Of a DNA stretch of 64,000 bases, positions 45,461 through 56,733 are shown piece by piece. Below the pieces are notes generated by a model that saw only the letters and a list, made by a program, of their open reading frames with translations, made no database searches and was not told the DNA's origin. The stretch is from Sequoia sempervirens (Eukaryota; Streptophyta; Pinopsida; Cupressales; Cupressaceae), in assembly GCA_007258455.2 (NCBI GenBank), contig VDFB02252616.1, positions 118,394,552 through 118,458,551 of the forward strand, given 5' to 3'. Every line of letters starts with the position of its first letter. The first letter of the stretch is position 1. Both the position numbers and the translations under genes were made by a program.

Positions 45461-46095
45461 TTCCTTGGGAATGTTATTACTTTTTAGATTAAGAACCCCT
45501 TTTGCATCGCATTCTTCAAGGTTCCAATCCCCTTGATTTCTGTTGGACTCATCAATAATTTGCCCCTCGAAAACATCCGAGCTTGATAAGAAAGCTAGAA
45601 TGTGCCAATCATCCTCAAAGACCTAGAAATTTTTGATATTGTCAGGCACAGCTGGGGTGGACATCAATTCTACTGAAAATCTCTTGAATTTGGAGCCTTG
45701 TATAGGCTCCAAGGTGCTTGCAGCAATAGCCAGTAAATGAGCTACCCGATTTTCTTCTCTTGGGATGAGACTAATCCTGAAAGCATCAAAATATTTGATT
45801 AGATTCCATACCCTATTCCTATATGCTGTCAGGATTCTGTTGTGACATGTATACTGATTGCAGACCTACTAGACCACAATTTCTAAATCTCCCTTAGCCA
45901 CCAAGGCCGTGACCTTCTTCTTGTGTGCAAACATCAGTCCTCTTGCTAGGGCTTCATATTCAGCTATGTTATTAGTGCACCCGAATTGCAACCTATAAGA
46001 AGCAAAAAAAACTTTCCCTTTCGGACTAGTTAGCACAATTCCCACACCACAATCGATCTTGGATTTAGATCCATCAAAGGTGAGGGTCCATAATT
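45461..46095 (-). pseudogene. RNase H-like domain located upstream of RT
   Basis: WTLTFDGSKSKIDCGVGIVL begins near 46090, followed by SPKGKVFFASYRLQFG, TNNIAEYEALARGLMFAH and LVAKGDLEIVV. The putative catalytic residues (Asp528, Glu566, Asp590 of the 595-residue frame ending at 45869) are present. After a TAG, a shifted frame gives AYRNRVWNLIKYFDAF, ISLIPREENRVAHLLAIAAS (cf. IPRxxNxxADxLAxxAS, with the last Asp replaced by His) and EDDWHILAFL. It resembles the archaeal-type RNase H of Tat-related elements rather than the normal gypsy RNase H, which lies after RT. Confidence 0.75.
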
Positions 46096-47656
46096 GATCA
46101 CAGGTCATAGTTGATTCTTTTGAATTAAATATAGGGAATGGTTGTTTATTAGGTTTCTCAGGAATAATTCCCAATCCCTTTTTAGATGTATCATGTGGCC
46201 CAAGGTTGTCCTTTTGACATTTACTTATCTCTTGGGTTAACCCCTTGGATTTTAGTATATCTATGGGTGCAGGGGTATCAAGCAAACCTTGGGGCTGCTC
46301 CTCATCAGTATGTTGATTTGGAAGTGCATCTGGGGTAGGTTTAATCTGGGCAAGGATTTCTTTTAAAGGTATTGTATCCCTGGTTAACATGGTTGCTTCC
46401 TTGGCCTCAAATGGGAAGCAGTCTGCAATGGCCCTAGGGAAACTTGAGCTAGCTTCCTTAGCTCTGGCAACATGTTTTAAAATGTCAATGCAGGGTTGGC
46501 AAGTCAATTCAGAATGGTTTTGACAATGTACCTTGCACCAGTTGGGGAGCAGGAGACTTTGTAGATCTATATCTTCTCCCAAGACCAGCCAATCTTGCTT
46601 TAGTTTTCTAACCAATGCTTGTTGGCTTTCATTAATTATAGGATTAGGGAACCTGAGTATTGGCAGGTCTCTAAGATCAAGAATGGAGAAGGTTAAAATT
46701 TCATCTCTTTTATACACACCTATTTCAATTTTGAAATAGGATACCTCATTGTGGCAATCATATTCAGTAATGATATGCTTGAGGTGAGGCTCACTCTCAA
46801 TCTTGATATGATTAGGAATCCCCTTCCATGATAGCCACATATGTGAGAAGTCAAGGGAAAGATACCCCCCTAAATTCTTCATCAGATCTCGGCTTAGCAG
46901 CATACCATAGGTCTTGGGAATATCAGCCACTTGGATGTCTATGTTTGTTAGGATCCTAGGGTCAGATCCTACTTGAACATGTATGTTTCTTAATTCCCCT
47001 ACCACATTTACCTCTGTTTTGTCAAGTTGAATGACCTTTTTATTTGTCTGAATGGGGTCCAATCCCAACTTCTTACATACGGAAAATGGCATGACATTTC
47101 CTGAAGCCCCAGAATCTAATAGACAGTTGTGAAGGTTCTTGCCTGAAATTCTTAAACTCAAAAGGAAAGGTGGAGTACCGACCTTATTTCTGTATAAGGC
47201 TGCATTTGTGTCCCCAGTAGGTGCCACCTTGATCTTTCCTTTTGACTTATCAGCTTGTTCTAGAGCCTTCAGCACTATCTCCCTTTGAGCAAGGCACCAC
47301 TTCATAATGTCAAAATATGACAAGGAAGTTTTTTGTTTCTGCATCTTAGAAATAATGTCAAATTCTGCATTATAACTTGAATTACTTTTGAAAATAGCAG
47401 AGGAATTACCCTTGTTATGAAAATAAAGTGGGCCTTGTGGTGGAGGAGGATTATTATCAGTGCCTTGATTTGGGGGCACCATGTGGTTAGGAGGTGCTGA
47501 TGTAGTGAATGGCCCCTTACTTTGATTTCTCAGGAAGTGTCCTCCCTTCATTTGAAAAGCTTGGGCATCATATGAATCCTCCTCTAGTTCATTCTCTTCT
47601 TGTCTTGGGAATGAGGGTTCCTGTTCAAAAATGTCATAGGTCATTGCAGTATCCAC
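46096..47656 (-). CDS. Gag C-terminus, protease and spacer (long open segment)
   Basis: Part of a continuous 595-residue frame, the longest in the window. Residues 1-160 are hydrophilic, Gln/Pro/Asn-rich Gag tail. Residues 165-290 are a retropepsin: FLLSLRISGKNLHNCLLDSGASGNVMP (DSGAS at 47116-47102) and, later, GMLLSRDLMKNLGGYLSLDF. Residues 340-400 contain Cys374, Cys378, Cys386 and Cys389 (CX3CX7CX2C) within WCKVHCQNHSELTCQPC. Residues 400-515 are a low-complexity linker before the RNase H-like domain. The protease motif is intact. The frame is polyprotein-internal, so the Met is not a proven start. Confidence 0.82.
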
Positions 47657-49258
47657 TAAGTCACCTCCTTTGTGTGAATTCCCCTAGAATGTGTGGGCAT
47701 CTTTGTGTGCCATCTTAACAATTTTCTCCATCTAAGGGCAGTTTACCTCAGAATGGGTTGCAGTATCACACAATCTACACCAATTGGTCATGAAGTTGAG
47801 GTCAGCCACATTTGCAGTATGTGCTCTTTCCTCATTTTCTTGATAGTCGTGAGGAACTCCACCATTGTTAGGCCCTGTATTCCATTGCCTATTGTTGTTC
47901 GGCCTCTAGTTGTACCCTATGTTTTGGTTTTGGTAACCTCTTTGGTTGTAGTTATTGTTATTCTGATAGGTACCCTGGTTGCGGCTATTTTGTTTAGGGT
48001 AATTACCCTAGTTTTGGGAAGGGTTCAACCAAAGTTGAGCCATGTCATTAGTGACTTGAGACAACGTTTTCTTCAAGGTTTCTACTTCATTGGTAAGCTA
48101 CGTAGTCTTTTCACTTTCAACAGCCTTAGCAATAAGTGGTTGATCAACATGGCTAGTGGTTCCAACTTGGTTATGAAGGCTTTGGGGACCTTGAGGAACC
48201 TATGGTTGTTGAAAAGGGTCGGGGGTCCTATTAGCAAAGAAAGGAATAGGAGGTTGAGTCTTCAATTTAGACCTAGGCCCATAGTGGGAAGGAGACACTC
48301 CTAGAACAGTATTGAATAAAGGGGGCGGAGGGGTACTAGGCATTTGATACCCTATTAAAGGAAAAAATCCCCCCAAACTTGGTTGACAATTGGTCTATTG
48401 CTGCAACTTAATGGCTAAATGATAAACCTTGGATAGGGTATCAATATCCGTTGGAAAATAAGTTCTCTATAAGAACAATCCCAGCAAAGGGTCTATAACC
48501 CTAAAGTATGCCTAAATGGCACTGTCCTCGGTAACTAGATAGGGATCCTGCAGCCTCATATACATTCTTTGGAACCTAGTATTGAACAAGGGTAGGGATT
48601 CACATGGCTCCTTCCTAATGGTGGCGAATTGGTGATACAGAAGGGTTGGGTCCACATAGACTCTAAACTGGTTGATGAAAGCATTTTCCAAATCCGTCCA
48701 GGATAGAATAGAGCCTTGAGGAAGATTGAGATACCAGTTGTATGCCATGTCCCCTAAGGAATAAGGGAAAATCCTGCAAACTACATCATGATGAGCTATT
48801 TGAGCTTAGGTACACGCATCCTTAAAAACATGTATGTGTTCTTCAACACTCCTTGACTCACCATGAAGATACTTAGTTTAAAATTTCTCAGGGTTCTTAG
48901 GCAGGTTGTGAAAACCTCCAGGAATAGTCCCCAATGGAGAGGGATTATTCTGGAAGAATGCCATTGGTGGTAGTGGTGGTGGTTGATCCAACTATTGTAT
49001 GGGTTGAACTAGCTGTAATGACAATTGAGATGAACTAGCAGGTGGATTGATGGGTATCCACTGAGGTATTGGTAAAAAGCCTGGTGGAGTGAGCGGAGCT
49101 GATAAGGGTGGAATAATGGTTGCCCCAGTTCTGTGACTCTTATGTCTTGTTGGGGTCTTGAGTTCTATAAAGGATGGTGGATTCCCAGTTGATCGAAGAA
49201 CTCTATGGGGCCTTTCTGAGGAAGATGACCTAGCTTTATCCAGCTTTCCCTTCTAGGC
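47657..49258 (-). pseudogene. Gag of the large gypsy element, with many stops
   Basis: After the PBS a Pro/Ser-rich leader frame runs into a PPLPPMAFFQNNPSPLGTIPGG-type segment. The Gag core is seen from about 48900 to 48512: KYLHGESRSVEEHIHVFKDAC, VVCRIFPYSLGDMAYNWYLN, SWTDLENAFINQFR and ESLPLFNTRFQRMYMRL (retrotransposon gag family pattern). A CX2CX4HX4C knuckle (CRLCDTATHSEVNC) sits at 47738-47779. At least eight stops and several frame changes in between. Without Gag the copy could only move by complementation. Confidence 0.78.
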
Positions 49259-49274
49259 CCTCCTTCTAGCGCCA
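49259..49274 (-). other. primer-binding site, tRNA-Asn type
   Basis: The plus strand reads CCTCCTTCTAGCGCCA, which matches my memory of the 3' acceptor end plus CCA of plant tRNA-Asn(GUU). The complementary minus strand is thus an 16-base PBS. Five bases (GTTCC on plus) separate it from the 5' LTR. Confidence 0.8.
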
Positions 49275-49279
49275 GTTCC

Positions 49280-52200
49280 TGTTGATGGCGGTTTTGGCAC
49301 CACAACAATGCAAGCAGAATATTGCTACTCTGCTTCTCCTGAAAGAGAAAGGAAACACATGGATTCCTTAGCTCCCAAGGTCTTTGTAGTTGGGTCTCAA
49401 CTATGCTGATGTTGCTCAGTAGCCAATGTAAAAGTAATATTCAAGGGGCCTACTAGTGTTAGGGTTCTGGATTGTTCTAAGATCAAGCATGAAGTAAATC
49501 CTATACTAACCAGGGGTTTTAAAGAAATATAAAAAAAGGTAGACCAGGGTTTTGAAATAGAAAAGAACAATAATTCATCCAACCTTAACCAGACTTTGAT
49601 AACTTCAAGGAATTTGCTAACTAAAACTGAAGAACAGAATTAACTTGTGATTAACACACAGTATCATTCATTCACAGTGCGGATTTTAACAGCTGATTAT
49701 AAACTACCATTTAAGTAAAACATAAAATGTGATTTCATTCCTTGAAAGCCTTCAAAATAAAATGATTAACTTTGAGATAAATACCATTCTAGAACATAAT
49801 ATGAGGTGGATTTGAATCTGGTTGCTTCTACTGTGGGTGAGACAAATAAGCAACATTTACAAATCTGGCACAAACACTAGTGTACAGAGAAATCTGTCTT
49901 CAAATTGCTTCCATTTATACTAGAAAAACTTAGAAAATACATTACAGCTTATACAAAAATCTAACTATTAACCAAGAAGGCAAGAGAAGCTCTCATTACT
50001 GAGAATCAAGATGCAACTTGATCTCCTTCTGCTAGCTGACTAACTTCTAAACAGTACTCTAAACCTAGAAGTTCTAATCTAGAAGTCTGTAACACTAAAA
50101 TTTTGGAACCCTTTACAAAGAGGCAAGAATGCCATATATACATCCCCCTCCCAAGAAGAATGTCAATGCCCTTTTTTTAGGGTTTACAAAATATCTCGTT
50201 CTGTCAGGAAGTCAACGCCCAGATCTTTAACAAAAGTGGATTTTGCAATAAATCCTAATCCTGACTGTCTTATGTCAGTGAAGATTGTCTCCTGAGGTGC
50301 TTTGTAGATCTTTTGCAGCTACCGCACTTATTTCTAGCCTCCATGTCCATTTTTGACCTCTAGTGGAGCTGCCTCGAGTGCCCCAAAATATTGCCATTAA
50401 TGTTGAGCTTCCTTTGTCAGCAAACATTACAGCTATCCATTTGACTCACGGCTTCATCTTCTCCCTCACTTAGCGCTCTTCCCGCTCCAGGTCCACTCTT
50501 CTGCAAACTCATCGGTGTAGCATGGGCTAGTCGGTGAGAGGTTCCAGTGAGCCATAGAGATCATACCGATCTTGCCAGCAGCCTCAGCAAGACTCCTTCC
50601 TCTCGGCCAGACAAGATGGCAAAATCAAGTTCTCCCGGTGAGCTCTATTTCTTTTAGTGGGCCCCTCTTTTGGTCGGCAGGACATCCACCTTCAGCAAGA
50701 CGTTATTGCGAGCACCAAGAGTCAGAGCGATAAGTTCTTTCATTGGAGGGTTCGTTCTGCATCGAGGAGAAATTTTGTTTTGGGGAGACCTTATAGTTTC
50801 GGGGAGACCTCATCCCAAATTACTCTTTTCTTACCGAGCCCCTCCTTGTTGTCGGCATGACCCACATGAGTTGGAAAAACCTCAAGGTAGGAACGCTAAC
50901 ATTCCCCAAAAAACTTCTTCGGTGCAATTTCCCTCAGTCAACGTGACTTCCCGTGGTCGGGGAGACGTTATAGTGCCCTTTTGTTTTCTTGGCGACAAGC
51001 TCACTCTGTTTCGATCTAGCTCCCCGTGGTTGCCTAGACCCTTTGGAAAAAGTATAAACCCTTCGTCGATGTCGGTTTGTTCTATGTTGGGGAGAGTTAT
51101 TTTCTTCGCTGGGACCCTATACCGACTTCACAACCTTCTGCCGATCCTTTTCGTCGACGTGACTTTGGATCATTGGCAAGACATCTAGCCACATTCATTT
51201 CCTTTCACCGAATTCTGGTGTCGCTGTGACTTATCTTTGTCGGTGAGATGTCCCCTAGACATCTCACATCTCGGCAAAGACTTCTGCACGCTCACTCTTT
51301 GGTTGTCGTGACCTACCAGTTGTTTCGCCGATGATCACCAATGGAATCCCCCTTTGCACTAGTCGGTGAGACTTTCTTTCCTTGCTGAGACCTCTTGGCG
51401 GGAAGATAACCCTATGGTGATATAAGAATCTGCCCTTGCCGGGTTTTCCTATCGGTAAGACTCCACCCGTTCACCGAGACATCTTGTTGCATGCAAACAG
51501 CTACCCCGAAGCCACTTCTGTCACCGAGACTTCATTTCATCGGTGGGACATTACGCCGAAGGCTCACACTTTCTCTGAAGACATCCTTGTTGGCCAGAGA
51601 TAAAGCACTCAGGGATACCTTCCACTGAAGACCTAACTCGAGTCGGCAGGACATCCTACCGAACTTGTTGCGTTCATTTCAAGTCTCCACGATATCCTCC
51701 TTTCGGCATGACTTCATTCAGGAAACATCCTTATGTGCACGTTGGGATCTGCAAAACAAGGTCCCATTAGTTCTCAAATTAAAATAAGATATATCATTAT
51801 TTATCATGCCTCCAATTTTATCAAAAGAAACACAACTTCGGCGGAGGCGGGGTCAAAACCGAATGGGAACACACTCACTAAAATTGGTAGAATCGGGACC
51901 AAAACTAAAACGGGACAAGAGGGTAAAACTAGACGAAACCCAACGGAACCGGGATTGGGACAAAATACGACCCAAAAATGACATCTCTTGACTCAAAACT
52001 GGCGAGGGTGAGGCCAAATGAAAATTGGAACCGGGACCAGAGTCAGGGAGGGAACAAGCCAAGGAAACAATCAACATTTCCAAGTTCACACCCCAAACTG
52101 ACCCCGCTCCCACGAAGAAACACAAAATGCAAAGGATGGGAACAAACCACCGGCGGAGCCAGACCAGAGTGACGAACAAGGTGGAACCGAGGTTGGAACC

Positions 52201-52900
52201 AAAATTTGAACCAGAAACTTCTCCAAGTTTCAGGTTCAGATTTCGTTCTGAACCTGCCTCTGATGCCATCCAAAAGAGGAGGAAGAAAGGAATAGCAAGA
52301 GAATGAGGAAAGGGGGAGGACAACCCCACAACAAAGCAAAAAAAGAAACAAAATGAAAAGAAACAGGACAAGCAGAACAACGTGAACAGGTGTGCAAGGG
52401 AGAAAAGACCAAAGCGGCGAGACCGAGGCCAGGGAAGGAACAAAAATGGAGACTGGAAGAAGTTCCAAGTTTAGACTCTGGTCCAATTTTGGGCCCGCCA
52501 AAACACAAGAAACACAAATCCCAAGGCCGAAAAGAAAACACCTAAGGCAAAGGACACAAACCGACAAAGACCAACGGAGAGCAAAGAAAAGGTGAGGTCA
52601 GACCAAGGACGAGACCAAAATGAGGAACTTGAGAAAGTTCAACATTCCAAACTTGGTCCCAGACCGAATCCGACAAAGAACAAAAGAAACAAAAACCAAG
52701 GTCTGTCGGAATTGGAACCAGGGTTGGAACTAGACCCGAACTTATAAGGAATTTCCAAGTCCGATAATGGTCTCGTTCCGCCTCCGACATAACTTTGAAA
52801 GGAAAACACCTAAGGCAGAAAACCAAAGGCCAAAGGGAAAAGACAAAAGGGGACCTATTTTAATCCAGATTAAAATGGGGTGGTTATACAAGCCATAACA
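49280..52900 (-). repeat. 5' LTR (3,621 bp)
   Basis: Partner of 37969-41589, same ends and the same total length although small indels differ inside. Contains the second copy of the TCGGNGAGAC-type array at about 50520-51740. Confidence 0.92.
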
Positions 52901-52905
52901 GGTTC
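52901..52905. other. target-site duplication, right copy (GGTTC)
   Basis: Matches 37964-37968. Confidence 0.88.
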
Positions 52906-53667
52906 AAAGATGGACCTAAAAACAAAATTTCCCATATTCTAAAACTCTTTCTTTTAAAACTCTTGATTGCATACCATGATTTTTGAAGAAGAAAGTGAAT
53001 AAATATTTATGTATCATTTTGTAGAAAGAAACATACACAAGGCAATGAACTGTTTGGAAAAATGCCTCAAAGAAATATGGTCTCATGGCAGTGAATCAAC
53101 CTACTCTTGGCTGTCACACTTTTACTTATCAAGGAAAAATCTTATGATAGTGTATTCAAATTTCCCTTCATGCGCACAAACATCCAAAACAACTCCCATC
53201 ACAAATGAGATAGCTTCCAAAAACTCTCAAGAAAATAATTAAAGTCTTCTAGCTACTTAATCTCATGGAGTGTCATGTATATGCTTTTTTATTTCATCAC
53301 AGTCCCAAATCTCCCCTTTTTACATCATACAAGACCTACCCCACTATTATGCTTTAGAATGCACCATTTTCTTTCACATTTTCCTTTACATCAAATTGCC
53401 ATTTGAACCCTAATGAGGATTTAAACAAATGCTCTAAAAGGTTTTTTTTCTACTTGATCCTATTGTAGAAGACTACTCTTTAATCTTCAAATCTGCCACC
53501 TAATGCATTCATCACTATTCTTTCTTTTCAAACTTGGATCTTAAAGGAAATTGGAACCACCTTCATAGCTTCTTGTACATGCCTTTTCATTCATAGTCTT
53601 CATCCTTGTCAAAACTTCCAAAGCTATTCATTTATCAAGGTTTACACTTCCAAATATATGACTAAAC
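52906..53667. other. spacer with one PPR shard
   Basis: At 53047-53088 the plus strand encodes ELFGKMPQRNMVSW, one PPR helix pair, similar to the piece at 37005-37055 on the other side of the large insertion. It is followed by sequence whose minus strand reads AISFVMGVVLDVCAHEG. Otherwise no gene. Confidence 0.5.
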
Positions 53668-53998
53668 CAAACAAGAGGGATTGTATCCACTTGGATCATG
53701 TCAAATAGGACTAAACCAAACCATGACACTCAAGTTTGCACTTAGGAAACTACATTTTCTAACCACTAGGCCTCTTTACCACTAAAAGGCTTGTAGCCTT
53801 GCCCAGTAGGATAGTCAAAATAAAATCCACATATAAGCTTCTATCAGGCCCAAACCACTGAACTTAGACAAGTAATATATGCCCCTACAAAGTCTCAAAA
53901 CCTTCTTTCTTGACAATGGACAGTAAAAGAGAAATGGACCAAAACAACGCTGCTCCAAGAGGCCTAATTGGCAAGCTACAATAGGATAATTGACTATC
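53668..53998. repeat. dispersed repeat, copy 1 (about 330 bp)
   Basis: Matches 59055-59395 in the same orientation: ...CCACTTGGATCATGTCAAAT..., TAGGATAGT(C/T)A(A/G)AATAAAATCCACATA, GGCCCAAACCACTGAA, ATATGCCCCTACAA, GGACCAAAACAACG(C/T)TGCTCCAAGAGGCCTAATTGG. Family unknown. Confidence 0.85.
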
Positions 53999-55042
53999 TA
54001 GGTTCTCCCCCTCACCCCAAAGCCTTGAAATAGGTTCTTATAGGCTAGTTACACCCATTTCTATCACTCCTAAGTGCCTTCATAGTTAAAATCACCCTAA
54101 ACAAGCAAAACTCAACTTTTTGCTTCATAATCTAGGCCTATCACATGAGGATGCCAAGCCTAGAACATTGCAAAACTTCCTCCACACAGGATGCCATTCT
54201 CTAGAACCCTCCAAATATGAAAATATCTTCCATCCCACCAAGAATTATCATTATTACAACATGGAGATGGAAGAAAGAGCCATTCTTCAATCAAAACCCT
54301 AGTTTTAAGGGTTTTCAGACCAGTTTCTGCTAAACCGGTGATATCTTCTTTTATACTCAATGAAAACTTGTAAAATCACCTCCAAAAGAAAGCTAGGTCT
54401 TCCCTCTATCCAACCATAATAGTAATTTACCCGTACAATACGTACAAAGGTTGTACCACGTAGTAGAACAAGAAATTTACACATATTTTCTAGAAAACAA
54501 CAAGTTTTTGCATTAGAACTTCAAAATGATTCATCAACCCACATGCCTCAACCAAGAGAGGCCTATTTCTATCTTCAACCAACCTTCCCAATGTCCCACA
54601 ACTGAAATTTTAATTGGTTGTATGTTGGGAACTAACAAAACATCATTTAGACACCTAATTGCCTAGTTAAGGCAAGTTAATACAACTTCCACAAGCCTGA
54701 ATACAAAGAGCCTTCAAGAGGTGTCAAAAGGCATCAAAGCCATTTCAAAATACCAATGAAACTCCCCTCAAGCACCTGGTTGCATCATGGAATTTTGATT
54801 CTTTAATTTTCCAAGGTGTACTAAGCTTACAAAGTGAGGATGGAGACCTTGTGATTATATTGAAACTTATCACCAAGACTCAAAACCTACTACAAGCCTT
54901 TGAAGAATCAAAATGTTGTTGTTTCAAATGACTATGAGCACTAAATTTCACTATTTGAAGATGTTGAAACCTTGTCATAGAGAACTAGAACATTGATGCA
55001 ACCACTCATCCTAGCTTAAAACATACCAAAAGTCTCCAAGCA
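53999..55042. other. spacer, nothing recognised
   Basis: Non-coding in appearance; short frames on both strands show no known motif. Confidence 0.5.
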
Positions 55043-55535
55043 ATTAGACATAGGAAGATTTAAGATGACTTAAACAATATTTATTGCCAAAGCATTAACT
55101 TATGATGACTTAACCAGTCCTAGTACACACTCCCTCCCTGTTAACCACTTAGACATATGGATTTTATCAGTGGACAGCTGAACCACCTCACACGTGCACT
55201 TGAATTATGTCTATTAGTGTTGAACCACATCACACGTGCACCTAAATTATGTCTATTAGTGTTCTGAATTATGTCTATTAGTGTTCTAATTAGTGGACAG
55301 TTGAACCACCTCACACGTGCACCTGAATTATGTCTATTAGACATAGGAAGATTTAAGATTACTTAAACAATTTTTATTTCCAAAGCATAAACTTATGATG
55401 ACTTAACCAGTCCTAGTACACACTTCCTCCCCATTAACCACTTAGACATATGGATTTTATCAGTAGACAGCTGAACCACCTCACATGTGCACCTAAATTA
55501 TGTCTATTAGTGTTCTAATTCATCTTTTTCAAGAC
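55043..55535. repeat. 293-bp tandem duplication with embedded short repeats
   Basis: The unit starting ATTAGACATAGGAAGATTTAAG begins at 55043 and again at 55336. Inside each is GAACCAC(C/A)TCACACGTGCAC followed by (C/T)AATTATGTCTATTAGTGTT, itself repeated two to three times in the first unit. The word ATGTCTATTAG joins the end of one unit to the start of the next. CACGTG sites recur. Confidence 0.85.
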
Positions 55536-55888
55536 AAATTAAACCAAAATATTATGTATGGTGAAACCATTCTCCTACACAATACATATGAGGCCTTGGT
55601 TGTGTAACCGGTGGACCATATTCACATTTAACACTTGTTAAAAAGTTTAAAGTCATTAATTGCAAGTGACAATCTCCTTCATACATTGATTTGATTTGTG
55701 ATGGACACATTTGGACAGTAGTAACAATAACTTGCAATCTATCAAGACTTGATTACCTTATAACCAGTCAAATTCTAGTGATGAAATGATAGATTAATCA
55801 TAATGTCACCTTGGGATCACATCACCATAAAAGAACTTCATCCAACATCCTTATGAGTGTAGGTACCACCAAATAGGTATTTTTTAGA
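55536..55888. other. spacer upstream of the SET-like locus
   Basis: No repeat or gene recognised. It may hold the promoter or an upstream exon of the following locus. Confidence 0.4.
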
Positions 55889-56602
55889 TTTTTCTTCCTC
55901 GAGTGAGGGAAATTCAGGAAGAGAAGAGGAAAGTGAGACATGTAGTAGGTCTAAAAGAGGGAGATCAACTAGAGGTCAAAAGATTAGAAGAAAATTTCGT
56001 AAATGCATGGAATTTTTTCTTGCTGAAGGGGGGTCATGTTCTTATGATGATGAGAGCATAGGCTACATCAAGGTGCCCTTGAGGTACAAACATCTATGGA
56101 AAGAATGGGTACCTAGGGAACTTCCTCCAATAAACACTATTTTTTGGGTCAACGAGAGGATATATCACATAGCACCATTGTTATTACATGGGTTGGGCCT
56201 ATTTTGCATGGACGGCATAAAGGTCTGTTACGACAAAGTTACTGAATTGATGGAGTATGTCAAACCCTGTTATAGTACAAAGATTGGATGCAGTTGGTTT
56301 GATATACATGAAGTATGCGTAGGTATGCACTGTCAGCAAATTATATACAACTAAAAGATAAGGATAAAAATAAAGGAGTGGTTGTGTACATTGACGGAAG
56401 GCCAAAAGCATCAAGGAATATTGCAAGGTTTATAAATAGTACACAACCTAGGTCAACAAATAAGCAACCCAATTGCATATTTGAGGCGTGTGAGGGAAAC
56501 CGTGTATTTTTATGTGCAATAAAATCAATAACTATAGGGGAAGAGTTGCTAATCGATTACAATTTGAATCGCTTAGATACAAACACAGTTACTATGGGGG
56601 TG
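55889..56602 (+). pseudogene. SET-like methyltransferase domain exon
   Basis: A possible acceptor (TTTTTTAG) at 55881-55888 is followed by a frame with an Arg/Lys/Ser-rich stretch (SKRGRSTRGQKIRRKFRK), then MEFFLAEGGSCSYDDESIGYI from 56007. LHGLGLFCMDGIKVCYDKV and LMEYVKPCYS fit the SET N-terminal strands. After a one-base frame change near 56325 come RYALSANYIQLKDKD, VYIDGRPKASRNIARFINST, KQPNCIFEACEGNRVFLCAI and GEELLIDYNLNRL. These correspond to the SET landmarks GxGLF, RFINHSCxPN (here RFINST...PNC) and GEELxxDY. SET domains methylate lysines using S-adenosylmethionine. The NHS histidine is replaced and a pre/post-SET cysteine cluster is not obvious, so activity is uncertain. GTAAGT donor at 56603. 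Confidence 0.68.
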
Positions 56603-56733
56603 GTAAGTACTATATACCATTTTACCCAACCTCCAAATAATGACTCCAATATACCATTTTATTATTATGTTTTTTTTCGTAAGTCTATTGGTTTCATTTT
56701 AGTAATGTTTTTTTATATTTAATTTTTCTCACA

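Larger units (their letters stand above)
37969..52900 (-). mobile_element. complete-length Ty3/gypsy element with 3.6-kb LTRs (14.9 kb)
   Basis: Two direct 3,621-bp LTRs with TG...CA ends, a 5-bp GGTTC target duplication and an internal minus-strand order of PBS, gag, protease, RNase H-like domain, RT, RNase H, integrase and a 1.3-kb 3' region. The RNase H-like domain ahead of RT, of the FDGS...NNIAEYEAL type, is an arrangement seen in some Tat-related plant gypsy elements. Gag and RT contain stops, so this copy is not autonomous. Over the first 250 bp the LTRs differ at about 10 positions, mostly transitions. No clear polypurine tract precedes the 3' LTR. Confidence 0.9.

Noticed and set aside
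47693..48304. 203-codon plus-strand frame
   Set aside because: Lies opposite the decayed Gag whose zinc knuckle and core are on the minus strand.
49259..49274. possible tRNA-Asn gene end
   Set aside because: Only the acceptor 3' end plus CCA is present, next to an LTR. Genomic plant tRNA genes lack CCA. It is a primer-binding site.
51853..52567. 196- and 174-codon frames in the second LTR
   Set aside because: Counterparts of the above in the paired LTR; their presence in both copies follows from LTR duplication.
55141..55344. 67-codon minus-strand repeat protein (NRHNSGARVRWF units)
   Set aside because: Produced by the tandem DNA repeat; unit lengths are irregular and the repeat is better explained at DNA level.
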